DNA of 64,000 bases from Puffinus mauretanicus (GCA_023333565.1 JAJKFH010004141.1:186001-250000), one strand, 5' to 3'; shown: positions 38,265 to 52,178, numbered from the stretch's first letter. Notes: generated from the letters alone by a model not told the origin. Made by a program: numbers and translations.

Positions 38265-41200
38265 AAAAAAGTGATTAGAGATAGCAATATAACTGTGTTA
38301 TTTGGAGCACAAAAAGAATCTTTTTTTTTAAATGGAAGAATATAGCAAATAATTCACCAGTTTTCATGGGGCTTGGAGAGTTTTTCATTAAAAAAAGGTA
38401 TTAACAATATGAGTGCCCTGGATTTGAAAACCATTTTACCATAACGTTATCAACAAAAAGAAATTTAAATATTCCCATTAAAATGGACACGAGTCAGGGT
38501 CTAACTGGCAAAGGCACAAAGAGGCTGGGGGACAGTCAGATTGCAGCTTTCAAGAACCATTGGGAATGCCGGGAATACAACACAGCCCGCTGCATCCTGC
38601 TGGTGACAGCAGCGCAGGAGTGGGCGGCGCAGCCAAAAGGAGTGTCTAATTGCAAAGGTTAGATTATTTATTGTAAATATAGTAACTGAACAGCAAATGG
38701 ACACCAAAATACTGATGGAATATAGTGGGTAGAGCAACATTTCAAACTAGGTAGCCACAAAATATGAGAAGTGGTAAAGAAATTAAGTCTTAGAAGAATG
38801 GTAGGAATAGGAATAATAAAAATAGGTCTGGCTTTTGTCCACTACGTTATGTCTATGACAGGTATGGCTTCCTACCCATTGACTAACAGCTATTATGGTA
38901 TCCTCTTACAGGAAAGTTTGAGCAGTTTAACATCACTGTCATAATAACTTGTAACATAATGGGCATTTTTTTAAGAACGGTACCTATTTATTACTTCACA
39001 TTTGTGAACTTACTTTTCTTTCCTGTGATACACTCATTACTGTTTCAGAAAGGATAAAAACAGCATTCAGAAAGTCCTATATACTCTGTTTTTTAGCTCA
39101 CCTTCTCATTTCAAATATCTAGGTTCAATTCATATTTGGTAATATTTTGGAAAAACGTTATGTCACTGTCTCCTACAGTGGCTTATGCTGGAGAAAAGAA
39201 AAAGGAAAAATAAAACAAACTAAATCTTTCCTGGAATGTTTTTTTCCATATTCCGCAAATTGCTGAATAAAGGACTCATTGATCCAGAATCATATCCATA
39301 TTTCTGTGTTAAATAACCTTCAGTGAACCTTTCTTCTATAAATTTCTCTAGTCCTCATATTGTCCGAGGTATACTGTTGGTATCCAAGGCACCTATGATA
39401 ATGAAATCCAAAATGTATTCAAAGATTATTTCCTTTTTATTGGTTCTAAAACTTGTATGCTGTAGTTTCATTGGATGTTTCCTATTTCTTACATTACAAG
39501 AAACACCGAAAAATGGGTCCCTATTCACCTTCTATTTGAGATTTGAGATTTTTTTAATGTCTTTATCATAGTCGTCTTGATATCTTTTCCAAGCAAAAGA
39601 ATCTCAGTTTATTTAATGTATCCATTTGCAGAATTAAATAGATTAAATTTTACACTTGCAGTCATATTTGTTCCTCTTCTACATTCATTATTTTTAGTTC
39701 TTTTATGCCCCTGTGGTTTTACACAGTGGTACAGTGATATCTTCTGTCTTGCTCTCTATTCTTTTCCTAATTTTTAACATAACGCTTGCTTTCTGAACCA
39801 CCACTAAGCACTAGAGCTGACATTTTCATACAACTATTCACAGTGATTTCAAGAGCACTTTTCTGAGTGCTAATACTAGTTTAGCACCTACCGCGTGCAC
39901 AGGCAGAGCTGGTTTTCAACAAATACCTTATCAGCACCGATCAGCGCTGAACCTCATTTGCCACGTTTTTGTTCAATCACACAGCATTGTGGAAGCCTTC
40001 TGAAACAATCCGCTGATGTATTCATTCTTCTTTGCGTTACGAACATTTGTATCACTCAACCTTTGCCCCCTCTATTGTCCCCAGTGACTTCTATTCTTCT
40101 GTGGGAAGGCCAATCCAAGAAGTGGATTAAACAACAGATTTATATCAGTGAATTACCATTTCAGACCTTCTAGGACTCCTCTTTCGACACTGCAGGTATA
40201 GTGACTTGCTCAGATGTACTTTGGCGGTTTGTTCTGAAATGAAAGTTCAGCTTTAACTAAATCTTCTATCCAGTGCTCTGTCAAGAAGGGTCCAATGTAA
40301 GAGACAAGACTTGCATATTTTGAAGCATGTTTTTACTTTTAATACACTGCTATTTCACTATAAAAGTTTATGCATATGTATCCATTTATATTTTACATTA
40401 TTATTGATAAATGAATTGTTACTGCATTTTTCCTTATCATTACTAAAAGAAAAGTACTTATATTCTGGCTGCTTTCTTTTTTTTTTTTTTTTTCTTTTCC
40501 AATACTACAAACAAAGGAAATTTACCCTAAAATCTGAAGGTAGACTTGGGGGTTTTGTCCTATATTATCACTTTTTAAACTTGTGTTTCTGTCCTTGTAG
40601 AAAGTGACAGATTCTAAAGTCATCTCATTGCCATTTTGCACCACTCGGTAGCCTAAAAGTGCTGTAGTACATTTGCAAATATTGAATGAGATTACCCCAA
40701 TGTTATAAACTCCTGGCTGGCAGAAGTATGATAATGCCAGCTCCCGCATGGGTAACCAGACATCTGACGTTGCGCTCTGCCATCTGGACTCGCTGTCGCT
40801 GTCACTGCCTGCAGCGGTGCCCTGGAGCCAGGGGCTGCACTAACTCCTCCTCCTGTCCTTCTGCATCAAAGAAGATCTGCTACAGGAGGGAATTGTAACT
40901 GTGCATTAGATAACAACAGAATTAGCATAGCTACACACTGCAGTTGAAACAAGAAAACAAGTTTTTACTTTCCTTGTAATCTTTAATAGACCATCAAAAT
41001 AGCAGCAGTACCTATGCAGAACCGTTCCAGTCTCTAACTTGCTGCATATTTTCAAAACACAATCAGTGATGTATTTAAAAATAGCATTTCTTGAATGGAA
41101 GATCAGTTATTTTTCTTTATTTCATATTCATTATTTAAAAACAGATGAGTTTCTAATGAGATCTTCCTTTTTTCTTCTCTTCCCGTCTTCATCTTGCATA

Positions 41201-41499
41201 ATTTTACTTTTCACACCTGCTGTTTATTTGGTATTTATGTTTCTCATTTTCACCTTTACACAGACTACAGTAGCATTTTTTTTTCTTACTTAATAGTAGT
41301 TCATTGGTCTAGGACTTGAAGAATGTGATTATACTCACTTTTCAGCAACACCATTAGCTATCAATCATCTGTATTATGTTTTCTCTTGGGTTTACTTGGA
41401 TATTACTCAGTAATTTCTCTGGTACTTCAAATTTCCATTTCTGGCAGCTTTAATGCTAGCTCGTACTATTGCTCCCTATTTGCTAAGCTGAAAGTCATT
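38265..41499. other. AT-rich stretch without recognisable gene
   Basis: No recognisable exon. A T17 tract lies at 40477-40493. A GC-rich patch at about 40735-40870 (CTCGCTGTCGCTGTCACTGC region) stands out from its surroundings but has no identifiable product. Confidence 0.5.
40477..40493 (+). repeat. Poly(T) tract
   Basis: Seventeen consecutive T residues within a T-rich stretch (40473-40499). Confidence 0.88.
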
Positions 41500-42399
41500 A
41501 ATAATTATGATAAGTGTTTGATCCTCCACTTGCTGTGAGCATGGCTGGAGTGTGTGGCAGTGACGAATTCACGAGCTGTGTGAGCCATGCTCGGGAGCCC
41601 TGCGGGGAATTTGTAGTCTTGTGAGAAGGGACCTGAAAGGGACGGAAATCTTGCACAGGAGTGGTAGATGCCTGTGCCCAGCTTCCATTTATTATTTAAC
41701 TGGCCCTTAGGGATCACAGCGACCTGGAACACCGCAGTGAGGGGCTGCAGACAGGGTTTGAGACAGGTCACGTGGAGGGTCCCCAGGGTGCTGGTCTAGG
41801 CTGCTGTTCGTGGCTGGTGCTCGCAGTCTGTGCAGCAGTTCTCATTTCTGATTCTCAGCCTTTTGGGAACTTCTCCTGGGATGTTCCGAGCCAGGCTACT
41901 GCTGGGAAAGTCTGTCTCCTGCTCAAGGAATGACAAGAGTCCTTTAAGCTAACGCTAGAGAGAGTTGCGGGGAGGGAAAGAGAGAACTGCCCAGTCCTGA
42001 GCGCAGCTCCCAGGAGCAGAAGTTTGCAGGTTGTACAGAAGGGCACTCAAAAGGCAGCTGCAAACTGCTGAAGAGACTGACTGAGCAACATCAGTGGTGA
42101 TATGAAATGGGGCATGGTCCCCAGCATTGATGGGAGCAACTACCTCAGCAAATCAGAGGCTTTTATTCAGCCCAATTTCCTGATGGAGGATGCTCTTGGA
42201 TCACTAGGAATGATGGGGTTGGAGGGACTACAGTCTGCAGCTGAGCGAGGTAGCAGTCAACAAGGGTCAAAAGCAAAGAATACAGAGTGATGAGAAGAAA
42301 GAGGAATGGGAACAATCAAGTAGGGCAAAGACACATCCACCTCAAGCATGCTCACGTGACTGGAGTGCTGCAATGGACAAGCTCTTCAGGGCAGGAATG
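41500..42399. other. GC-richer unassigned block upstream of a CR1
   Basis: About 900 bases of higher G+C directly precede the CR1 fragment at 42400. It contains several short ORFs (for example 42102-42290 +) without a known domain. It could be the eroded 5' portion of the same CR1, or an LTR remnant; I could not place it. Confidence 0.3.
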
Positions 42400-43070
42400 A
42401 CAAGGAATGAGCAATGAGGACCTCTTGTGTGGCTGGTAAACAGCAAGCTGAACGTAAGCAGCAGCGTGCCCTGGCGAGGGCAGCAGCATTGTGGGTGGCA
42501 TGAACAGCGGCATCAAAGGAGATCAAAGGGAGCATTATCCCCCTCTGCTCAGCACTGTTAGAACACATCCAGATAAGGCACCCAGTTTTAGGCCCCCCAG
42601 TACAGGAAAGGCATTGACAAACTGCAACAGGTCAGTGAGGCCCACAGGGTGGTCAGGGCTGGAGCACCTGCCCTAGGAGGAGAGGTCATAGTGGGGCTTG
42701 GTCACTCTGGGGCAGGGAGGGCTGCAGGGGGACCCACAGCAACTGCCCTGCCTGCGGGGAGGGGATGGAGAAGATGGAACCAGGCTCTTCACAGAGGTTC
42801 ATGGAGGGAGGATGGGACACAATGGACAAAATTTGAAACAGAAGAGGTTCAGATTGGCTCTAAGGATAAACTTTTTCTCCGTGAGGACAGTGGAGCAATG
42901 GAAGAGGCTGCCCAGTGAGCTTGTGCTGTCTCCATCCTCAGAAGTTTCCAGGCTCCAGCCGGGTCAAGCCCTGAGCAACCTGGTCTGACCCCAATGCTGT
43001 GAGCAGGATGTTGGACAGAGACCTCCTGAGGCCCCTTCCAGCCTTAATTATCCTATAAGTCTATGACATC
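42400..43070 (+). mobile_element. CR1 LINE 3' part, diverged subfamily
   Basis: Landmarks in order are CAGCAAGCTGAACG (end of the 'VDxKLN' block), GCATTATCCCCCTCTGC (the 'ILPLYSAL' block), CCCAGTACAGGAAAGGCATT, GGTGGTCAGGGCTGGAGCA, TGGACAAAATTTGAAACAG, TTTTTCTCCGTGAGGACAGT, AGCAACCTGGTCTGACCCC and GGCCCCTTCCAGCC. It ends in a degenerate tail TCCTATAAGTCTATGAC. The frame is fragmented across at least three registers. An old, inactive copy. Confidence 0.85.
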
Positions 43071-43488
43071 TTTCATCTTAAAGTACACTGCAGCTATTAG
43101 AGAAATCTTACCACACCCATATACATAAGAAAGAGAAAGAAAGGGAGACTGTTGAAAGTATTAAGCATAATGTATTTCAGTTTCAAGCAGAGATCTCTTC
43201 TTCCAGCTGATAAGAGATGGGTAAGGATAAGGAAATGCACACACACACACACAAATTAATTCCTTCTGAATGGAAATTAAAAATTACAGATGTAGAAAAT
43301 AAATTACTTTTTTAGCAAATCAATTACCAGGAAGCCCAGAATACCAAGTTTTGGTATTATAAAACAAATCTGTAAATTCATTCATCAAATTAAACGTCAT
43401 GCCTAGTTTGATTTTTTGGCTCTGACAAATTTTGAGCATGATGTTGAATATTGTTTTTTATTTTCTGAAGATTTCTGTCCCTGTTGTA
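43071..43488. other. AT-rich spacer with (AC)n
   Basis: No gene. A (CA) dinucleotide run of about eight units lies at 43238-43253. Confidence 0.6.
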
Positions 43489-43649
43489 AATCATAGAATC
43501 ATAGAATCATTAAGGTTGGAAAAGACCTCTAAGATCATCGAGTCCAACCGCCAACCCAACACCACCATGCCTGCTAAACCATGTCCCTAAGCGCCTCATC
43601 TACACGTCTTTTAAATACTTCCAGGGATGGTCACTCAACCACTTCCCAA
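43489..43649 (-). mobile_element. CR1 LINE 3' end fragment (minus strand)
   Basis: The forward sequence begins with the reverse complement of the CR1 tail (aatcatagaatcatagaatc), followed by ATTAAGGTTGGAAAAGACC and GTCCCTAAGCGCCTCATC, wording shared almost exactly with 56508-56640. About 160 bp of CR1 3' UTR and the last codons remain. It is 5'-truncated and has no ORF. Confidence 0.93.
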
Positions 43650-46600
43650 GAAAAAGAGTCCAGGATATGACAGATTATTCCCATCTCACCCACTCTCACC
43701 AGGAGCATTTTTTGATAAATTCATTTCCTTGAGCCAACAAAACTTTGCCCCTTCCCATAAATTGTATTGAAATTTATCTATAATCATGGGTTATGTGTCC
43801 AGCCAGCTCTGATCTCCTTTCAAATACCAAATCCCTCAATAAAATTTATTCACATCTAACTGCTTATGTTTAATGATGACACCAACGGTGATATCATTCA
43901 TCAAAATTATTTTTCAAATTGTGGTAAAATCAAGATTAAAGCACTGGTGACCTGTACTTTAACAGCTTACAGGCAGAAGAAACCAAGATTTGTAAAAGGC
44001 ACACTAAACACGTTCCTACAAAATAATACAGAATACAGAATACTCATTAAATTCCTTCAAATTCTTACTGTATTGATTAGTAATCAGGCTGTCAGGGATC
44101 TTTTCTATTTGCTTTCCCATATAACATCCTTCTGACATTTATTTGAAGAAGGAGAAATGTGGCTCCTCATCCAGTACTTCCTTGGTAGCAAATGAGGAAA
44201 GTAAGCACAGAAGCAAAAAAAGTAAGAAACTGGGAAGAGTGACAGACATATCCTGGTTTGCTCTCTTGCTCATTTAAAATAATTATAAATTATTAAACAC
44301 ACACACACTAGCTATTCTTTTATTTATTCTTTGGACTATGGAAATAAGAAATGAGAGAGTCACACTTCCATCTTTTGTTTTCTTTGGGTGGTTACACAGC
44401 AGGTAGTACCTCACAAATGCATTCAAAGACTTCACCTGAAATCATAACGCAAGTGGATCTACACGGGTGAAGCATCACTAATGTAAGCTAGTATCTATTT
44501 TATGTAAAACAGGCGGGTACTGGCTTCTGTTTCTGGCTTTACAGAATAGAAGAGTATGATAGCATTCATATTCATTATGAATGACAGTTTAGGAAATACA
44601 AAGACATACAAAGCAATTGTTCTTCAGATAAAGCATTTTTTCCTCACACTGCATTTCTCAGTGTCGTGACCAGAGGGATGCATCTGGTTCTGTGCAGCGT
44701 ACAATACCGAACAGTTTAACTGTACATTTGCTTCTCTGTCAGGTCAGATATTTTTGCCCCAGCAAGGATAAGGCATAAAGGAGAAGCAGTGGGATTTCAG
44801 TTAACAGAGCACCCTCTCAATTGCACTATTCACTTTAAACAAGCACACCAATTGATGCAAAAGAACTGGCTAAGACCAATGAGTCATGCACTCCTGGGTA
44901 TGGCATGAAATTGTTCTATCTCTCAGAGACTGGAGTGTTCTCTCTGTACTGTACGTGTAAAAGTACATTAAATTGGGACTATTGTACTGTGACATTTCTA
45001 TTCTAGACAATTGCAAGGTAAATCAATGCACATTTTATCATGTCTTTGAATGTCTAGAAATAGTTTGCTGCACAGTGCCTTGTCAAACACTTTGGCGTGA
45101 ATATTTACTCGGGAGAGCTCTGTAATTCTGCATAGGTTAACTTAGACTGTGGTAAAAAAAAATCGTCTGCTTCAGAAACAATGTTGTTTATATACTACTC
45201 CCACTCCAGCATGGGAGTAACGAGTAACTGTCTTTAAGCCCTAGCAGCAAACATAAAAGTGGAGTAAAGATCTTCCCAGTCCTTAACTGTCACTGAATTA
45301 CACATGGCCTAGAAAGAGGTCTACAGAAGACAGCATCAACTTCTGAGAGCAGAACTGAATTCAGAATCTGAGTGGGATGAACAAGAATCTGGGACTTCAC
45401 CATCCATTCACCTCGGTAAAAAAGCAGAAGCAGGGCAGCAATGAATTTCTTGTCCTCATCTCTATTTAGGCCTTAATCAGAATGAAAAATATAACAAAGA
45501 ATATAAAATCATGTTTCTCAAGTAAAGGCAAAACACTGAAATTACAGACAATGCCAAGCCCAAGATACTTGCAAAACGTACAGTTTATGGTAGTTCTTAC
45601 ATTAATGTATTTTCTGTCATAATTTAAAAAAAACATCTGAACACGTATCTAAAACCTAACCTATAATAGCCAAATGACAGTGACAAGGTTGGAAATAGGC
45701 TGTAAAAAAGAAAAATAACTGACTGACTAGCTAACTAACTAACAATAATCATGTAGGTAACCTAGGGTTAAACAGAACTGGCTCTTGTTTTCCAATTTAA
45801 CGTTTGTTTGCCTGTTTGGTATCATAGGAGTAAATATAGCTTTTAAAAGTCAAATAGAACTCATTTATTAATTTATTCTTAGCACTTTAAGAATCATTAA
45901 TGATAATTTTCTAGTTTTATGTTGCCAGTGTTTAATAGACCGCTATTAGAAAATCAGAAAATCAGTGCATAATGATATTACTAAAGTATTAACTGTTCTA
46001 ATAGCAACAGATACTGGCGAGAAAGATTCTTGACTCATCAGAATTTGTTCACATGTAGCAATTAGCTATGAAAGTTGTTAGTGAAATAGCTAGATTCTTT
46101 TTCTTTTCGAATAAATGGAAATATTTTGGGAGGAATATAGTTCCTTTTTGAAACTACAGACATTCTCACATAATCCAAGTGTGGTGGGAAATTCATATAA
46201 ATGTGAATATAACATTTATTGTTAGAGTCTACAGCAAGGCATCCAAAGCTTTTAGATGCTTCTTCAATATCAACAACTTTTAATAAACAATAGAATGAAA
46301 AGACACCAGATATTACTGCCAGTCACTCATGTTATCCATCAACCGATTATGTATATGATAATTGAGAAATTTCCTTTCTTCTCCCTAGAAATTCTAACAG
46401 CCCCCCAACGCTGCTTTGTAAGATTAAAGTAACCAACCGTCTCGAAGCTGTTTCTTGGTCTCAGCACAGTATCAAGCATATCACAAAATTACATTAGCAC
46501 AGTTGGATTCCAAGTACTCCTGTTCATTAACTTTGCACAAATACACAAGAGCTAATAATGGATAGCGAATCACTACCTTGGCAGTTTCTAGTAACAGAAG

Positions 46601-49600
46601 ACAGAGAGACTCTACAAAGGGCTTCCAAGGTATTTACAGGAATAACACACACCTCCGGTGCATTACACTCAACAAGCCTCCGCCACTTTTTCCAAAGTTC
46701 TGTCAGTCATCCGTTAACATAATAATGCTGATGGAGGGCAGGGCAGGCCAAGACTTGCGGCAAGTGTTTTGCTAAGACTTATGACAAATGGAACAGAGAA
46801 AAGTTCCATTAGTGGGTAATTCAGAAAGAAACATCATTTGACACTGTGCATAAAAAAAAAAAAAAAAAATTGTTCTTTTTACTTGCAGTTTTGAGCACAT
46901 CCAAGTTACATCAGTCAGTGAAGAAAGACAAGGAGTATGAGAAATGCTGCAAGCTCAAACCAGAAAATAAGCCTTGATTTACCCTTAAAGATACTTATAC
47001 AGAAATAATTGACGTCACAACTGCAGAATGGGGAGCAGCTAACTGAAACCTGTTCTTTAGGAAGGGATCTTTGGGTAATGAGAATATTTGTATGACTCCA
47101 TTACAATGCGTCCTTGCTCAAAAACTAAATAAAATAAAAAAATAGGACATGGAACAGATTTATATAGGTTTCTTTGGGCTTCCTTTCAAAAGGTCATCTT
47201 AATGGCTGTGTGGGTTTATTGTCAGACAAAGTTAAAATAAATCAATCACAAACAGAACAGGAGACAATAACATCATTGTAGTGGAAAGGCAGACATCATA
47301 CAGGAAATATAAAGATGAATACTAAATGCACATGAAGCAGTTCTTCTCCACTCAGCCAGCATAAAGCCACAGCTGAATGACTGTAGAATACCTCAAGAAA
47401 ATACAGCAGAGGTCAGCAGTAATAATCAGAGGTCTGGGAACCATGACTCAAGAGAAATGACTGAAGGAAATGGGAAATCTAAGGAAGTGGCTGTCATGAT
47501 TTTTATCAGTCCTCAGCTACATTCGATGGAGGAAGGAGAATTCATTTTTCTATATCCATATATCCAGAACAAAAAAGTAATCTAGAATGAGAAAAATACA
47601 GAAGAGACATTAAGAAAAAAAAAGCCCACAATTATTTATTAGAGATGATCATTAGCAAGGAAATAAGTTACCTAATAATTGTGGACTCTCCCTTACTAGA
47701 GATATTAAAAGAATCTGTCCTGAATCACATACATATTACTGATCCCAGTTTAGAGGAAAGGAATGAACTTGGTAACATCTTGAGATCCTTTCCAGCCTTG
47801 CTTTTTCATGACTTTATTAGAAGCAAAACTATAGAATAGAAAAATTATTAGCTTGCTTACTGGAAAGCTGATTTGAAAATCATAAATACTCTGATTTTCT
47901 TTGTAGACCGGCACACCTCATTTTACTGGGATTAGTACAGATCAATTACAAGTGCACAGATTGCCCCACTTGAAAACAGACATGTTCTCTCTTTCCAAAT
48001 GTGTGTATTTGTATAAGAGGGCATTTTCTTTGTCTCTTTTCACAAGATATATTTGCACGTGTGTGTGACTGTGTGTGGTGCTTTGGTGTTATAAAAAAAT
48101 GGCAAGACCAATTACTTAGTCAAAGAGCAATTAAAGAAGAGTGAGACTGTATTTTCACTGGTCTAATTAATTAGACTTAATTAGATTTGACCACTGTAAA
48201 CATGATAAAAATTATTTAGGTGAAATGGACAGAAATTAAATCTGTGACTTCATAAGCACAGATTCATTCTTCATCTTTATTCATAGAATAGAAAGAAACC
48301 GCAGGGAACGGACAGAAACCGCAATGATCAAGAAGCAAAGAGGAGAGGGTGAGTATGGCCCATTTTATGTGGTTTCTAGAGCATAGACCACCTTTCTGTT
48401 GTGTACTTCTACAGTACCCGGCACAATCAATTCCTAACGGAAGAAACCATTTAGTAAATAAATCCAAATACAGTTAAGTAGAAAACTAATGTGCTACTGT
48501 TGGATGTGTTTATTCTACAGGCTGATAAATTGCAGTATGAATAATGTATTTTCTCTTAATATTTTTTGGTCAGAAAGGACAAAATTTGCTTTAATGCTTA
48601 TTTTCCCTCAGTTGAATGACAGAAAAATCCTGATAATATGCTGTCAAAGTATTTCAAGTCTCATTTAGCACTTGTCTACTGCAATCAACTGTCGTCTTTA
48701 CCTATTGTCACGAAAAAGTGACACTTCCAGACAGTGGATTTTCTAAATCAAGAATGAAATGCCAAGATTATTTAAAATGGAAGAGATTTTTACACCCTTG
48801 ACTTTCGAAAGATGGCAGTAACTTTGAATTGTGATTCTCCTATTCCTTGTAAACGATAGAAATGTACAAATATAAATGTTTGAATAGACATTAGGATGGC
48901 AGTATTCTGGCTGCTTTACCTTTGCTTTCTATCCATACATATAAACTCTAGTACTTCCGCTCCCCCATTCAAGCATTTCAACCATTTTTCATCAGAGGAA
49001 CAAAACCATAATTTCCACTGAAGAAATTATAGTCATTCAACTGAGAGTATCAATAGTTAAAAAGGTATACTATCTGTCAGCATCCACATCTTCGATCATT
49101 GTAAAGCTTAAAACAGCTTAGGGAAGTTGCCAGAAATCTTTCCTTAGACCTCGGTGACACATGAACAAAACATGTATAACAATTGGCTGGCATAGCTATG
49201 AACATAGACACATTTATAACTTGCAGCAGCAAAGCAAAATACCTAACAAAAGCCTCATGCGTATTCTAAAAGACACTTTTAATGAAGTTGATCGTCAGCA
49301 CTGAAAGTATCCTCTCCAGTAACAATGAAGCAAAAATTGCATTTGAAGGAGCAACTTACAATATTACAACAATGAACATAATATAATCTCTCTCTCCCTC
49401 TTTCTCCACAAAAGAAAAAAAATACTGAGCTACACAGAATAATTGTAGATTTTCTATTCTTTGTGGCAAAATACATGCCACTTCGTAAGTTACAGTGACA
49501 GTTTGAAATTTTCTTTTTATACTAGACATGATCATTTATAATTTGTGATCCATAGTTCAAGCACCTGTGATTTTACGTTATTCCTAATTCAAATTACACC

Positions 49601-51109
49601 CAGTTGAAACACTTGCACATTTTTATGATTATAAGCCTTGTTAACAGTCTTTTTTGCAATGAAGGAAAACTCTGAGATTCACTTCTTCTAAAAATCCCTA
49701 CACATAGAAACCTTTGCAGGAAAACATCATCAACAACAAATGGTTCATTGATGAAACACACCTGCTTTCTTGCACATCCTTATTAGCCTGGTACAATATT
49801 CCCGTCCCACTGAAAACCTCCACTAAAGTCCCTGGGAGTTTGAATGCCTGCAGACTGGTGGATTGAGCCTTCATTGCATTCTTGGTTTTATAGCTTTTTT
49901 AAGATCTTTATTTCTTTGTGCTAGACCCTCACAGAGCCTTTCTCAACTGCTTGAAATGTTAATTTCCTTAATAAATGTTGGATGATATACATGTGCAGCA
50001 TATGACATAAGTAGAACATTAGTGACTGTTAAAAATAATTTTAAGACATGGTAGTTGAAAACAAATAGCTTAGTTATCATTCTAATAGATCTAATCCATT
50101 ACTAGCTAGGGTACATCTTCCATCCATGACTGCTTTCAATTAGCAGCCTGCTGAAGACCAAAAAGAAAAGACAAAAAGTGATCTCCTGGTGTTCATCTTC
50201 ATAAATAGTTAAAGAGCCCAACTCTTTTCCAGCTAATGTCTATCATATTGTCAAACACACCTCACCTGAGAGTGATGTCCAGAACCACTGCAAAGTGTAT
50301 TTTTGCTCTCAGTTTTACTGTTTTAATCAAGAAATCATGATCAGCACATTCTTGGTCTGGAGACAGGTTGAAGGCTAATACTATGCAGCCATGGGCAAGC
50401 TCTTCCCCCTCAGACAGTGCTGTAAAATGTCAACATATCTTGTTTTTGGCCATCTTGTTAAAATACTCAAAGATGGTGCCTTTAATTCATTACTAGTAAG
50501 ACAGTATTGAACCCTATTTTGCTTTAACAGCCTATTTAAAGGCTGGTTTAAAAATTCTTTCCATCAGTTGTTTGTAACTTCTGAGGCATAAAAATGCTAA
50601 AAATGGTTTTAAAAGCCCTGGTTACTTTAGAAACCAATTTGCTTTTTAGCCTACGTCTGGGCATGTTTGTACAGTATGCCTAGAACTGTAAAAATGGGCT
50701 TAACAGCATTATTGCTTTTTGGAAAACTATTGCCTAGTCACCAAATCTGCTGCCATTGAGCAACAACCTGCCACAATAATCTTTAATGTCCTTTATCAGA
50801 AGCTGTGCCATATGCATCTCTAGTAACACATGCCTACCACACATAGATCAGAAATAAATTTAACTCAAAGTCAAAGAAACTTCAGTATTCAGTTATCTGG
50901 CGTGACAGCTGGCAGTCTGGCATCTCCAGACTTTTTTCTTTTTGTCCTTGAATGCTGTTATATATCTAAAAGAATATCTATATATGTGTAAATAAACATA
51001 CATATATTATTAGATTTCATATTTTTCTACAGTCTTTTTTATATATTCATGCACATAAGAAGGGTTTCTCATCCTAAGGAAATGGGCAATGAACAACATG
51101 GCATTCAGG
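43650..51109. other. 7.5 kb AT-rich region without recognisable gene
   Basis: No coding region or transposon could be supported. Local items are an A18 tract at 46852-46869, a short (AC) run near 44299, a 16-bp TAATTA palindrome at 48161-48176, and a TATA-rich stretch at about 50958-51010 just before the composition change. Confidence 0.5.
46852..46869 (+). repeat. Poly(A) tract
   Basis: Eighteen consecutive A residues, with no recognisable retrotransposed gene immediately upstream. Confidence 0.9.
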
Positions 51110-51340
51110 GATGACATGGAATAGAGTGGTCACTTTTAGAGGAAAATAGCTCCAGCAGGATCCAACAGCCCGAGAGCAGTGAAGCGTCTGCAGCTCTGCA
51201 CCCTCCGGTCCGAGCAGTGGCAAGGCTGAAGATGTGCTGCCAGCTGACACACACAGAGCACAAGTACTCCCTACCTATACAGAGAGATATAAGCAACACC
51301 AGTGGCCTCATCCTGCTCCCCCCTCTGGCTGGACAGGATG
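51110..51340. other. Transition block at edge of GC-rich region
   Basis: This ~230-base segment lies between the AT-rich desert and duplicated block A. Its wording (for example TCCAACAGCCCGAGAGCAGT) suggests an LTR remnant, but I cannot assign it. It has no counterpart next to block B, so block A's left duplication boundary lies at its end. Confidence 0.35.
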
Positions 51341-51685
51341 GAAGGCCACCAGTGAGACCGACTGGACTCACGGGGGCAAGGCGGAGCCCTCCAGCAGCTG
51401 GGCTCAGGCACTCAGACTGCCCAGGGGCTGGCCCCGGGCTCCCAGCTTCCCAGCTGCTGGCCCCTGCGTGTAGGAGCCCCCGAGGCCGCAGCCCTTGTCC
51501 AGCTGCGGGTGCAGACCCTCCCGCACCCCCCGAGTCGGACGCGACTCCCCTGGTCCCGTGGCCGACCCACCCTGCTCTCACCGCTACAGACAGCCAGGGT
51601 CTCTCGCCCCCAGGGCTGGCTGTCAGGGACCCGCGCAGCCCCTTGCCCCCAGGCCACCTCACCTGCTCACCGCCTCGCGCGCCTT

Positions 51686-52178
51686 CACCTTTATGTACTG
51701 AAAGGCCACAGTAAGGCCGCCCTCGAGCCTTCTCTTCTCCGGGCGGAACAAGGCCAACTCTCTCAGCCCTTCTCCATAGGAGAGCTGTTCCAGCCCTCTG
51801 ACCAGTTTTGTGGCCCTCCTCTGGACCGGCTCCAACACGTCCATGTCTTCCTTGTACTGGGGACCCCAGAGCTGGACGCAGTACTCCGGCCGGGGTCTCA
51901 CGAGAGCGGAGCAGGAGGGGAGAATCACCTCCCTCGACCTGCTGGCCGCGCGTCTTTTGACGCAGCCCAGGATACACTTGGCTTTCTAGGCTGCGAGCAC
52001 ACGTTGCCAGCTCATGTCCAATTTGGCACCCACCAGAACCCCCACCTCCTTCTTCTGTGCTCAACCCCTTCAGTCCCCCAGTGTGTATTGACATTGGGGA
52101 CTGCCCCTGCCCAGGTGCAGCACCTTGCACTTGGCCTGGTGAACCTCATGAGGTTCACGTGGTGCCGCTCCAGTGTGC
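51686..52178 (-). mobile_element. CR1 LINE internal fragment in block A
   Basis: The minus strand encodes diverged CR1 C-terminal blocks in broken frames: [52 protein letters not shown] and FRPEKRRLEG. Both ends are truncated and the octamer tail is missing. It lies about 270 bp downstream of the gene A poly(A) signal and is present identically in block B, so it predates the duplication. Confidence 0.88.

Noticed and set aside
51105..52130. Minus-strand ORF of 341 codons (and its block B twin 59774-60703)
   Set aside because: It runs through a CR1 fragment and GC-rich flank in a frame different from the CR1 protein. No domain and no start or splice support.
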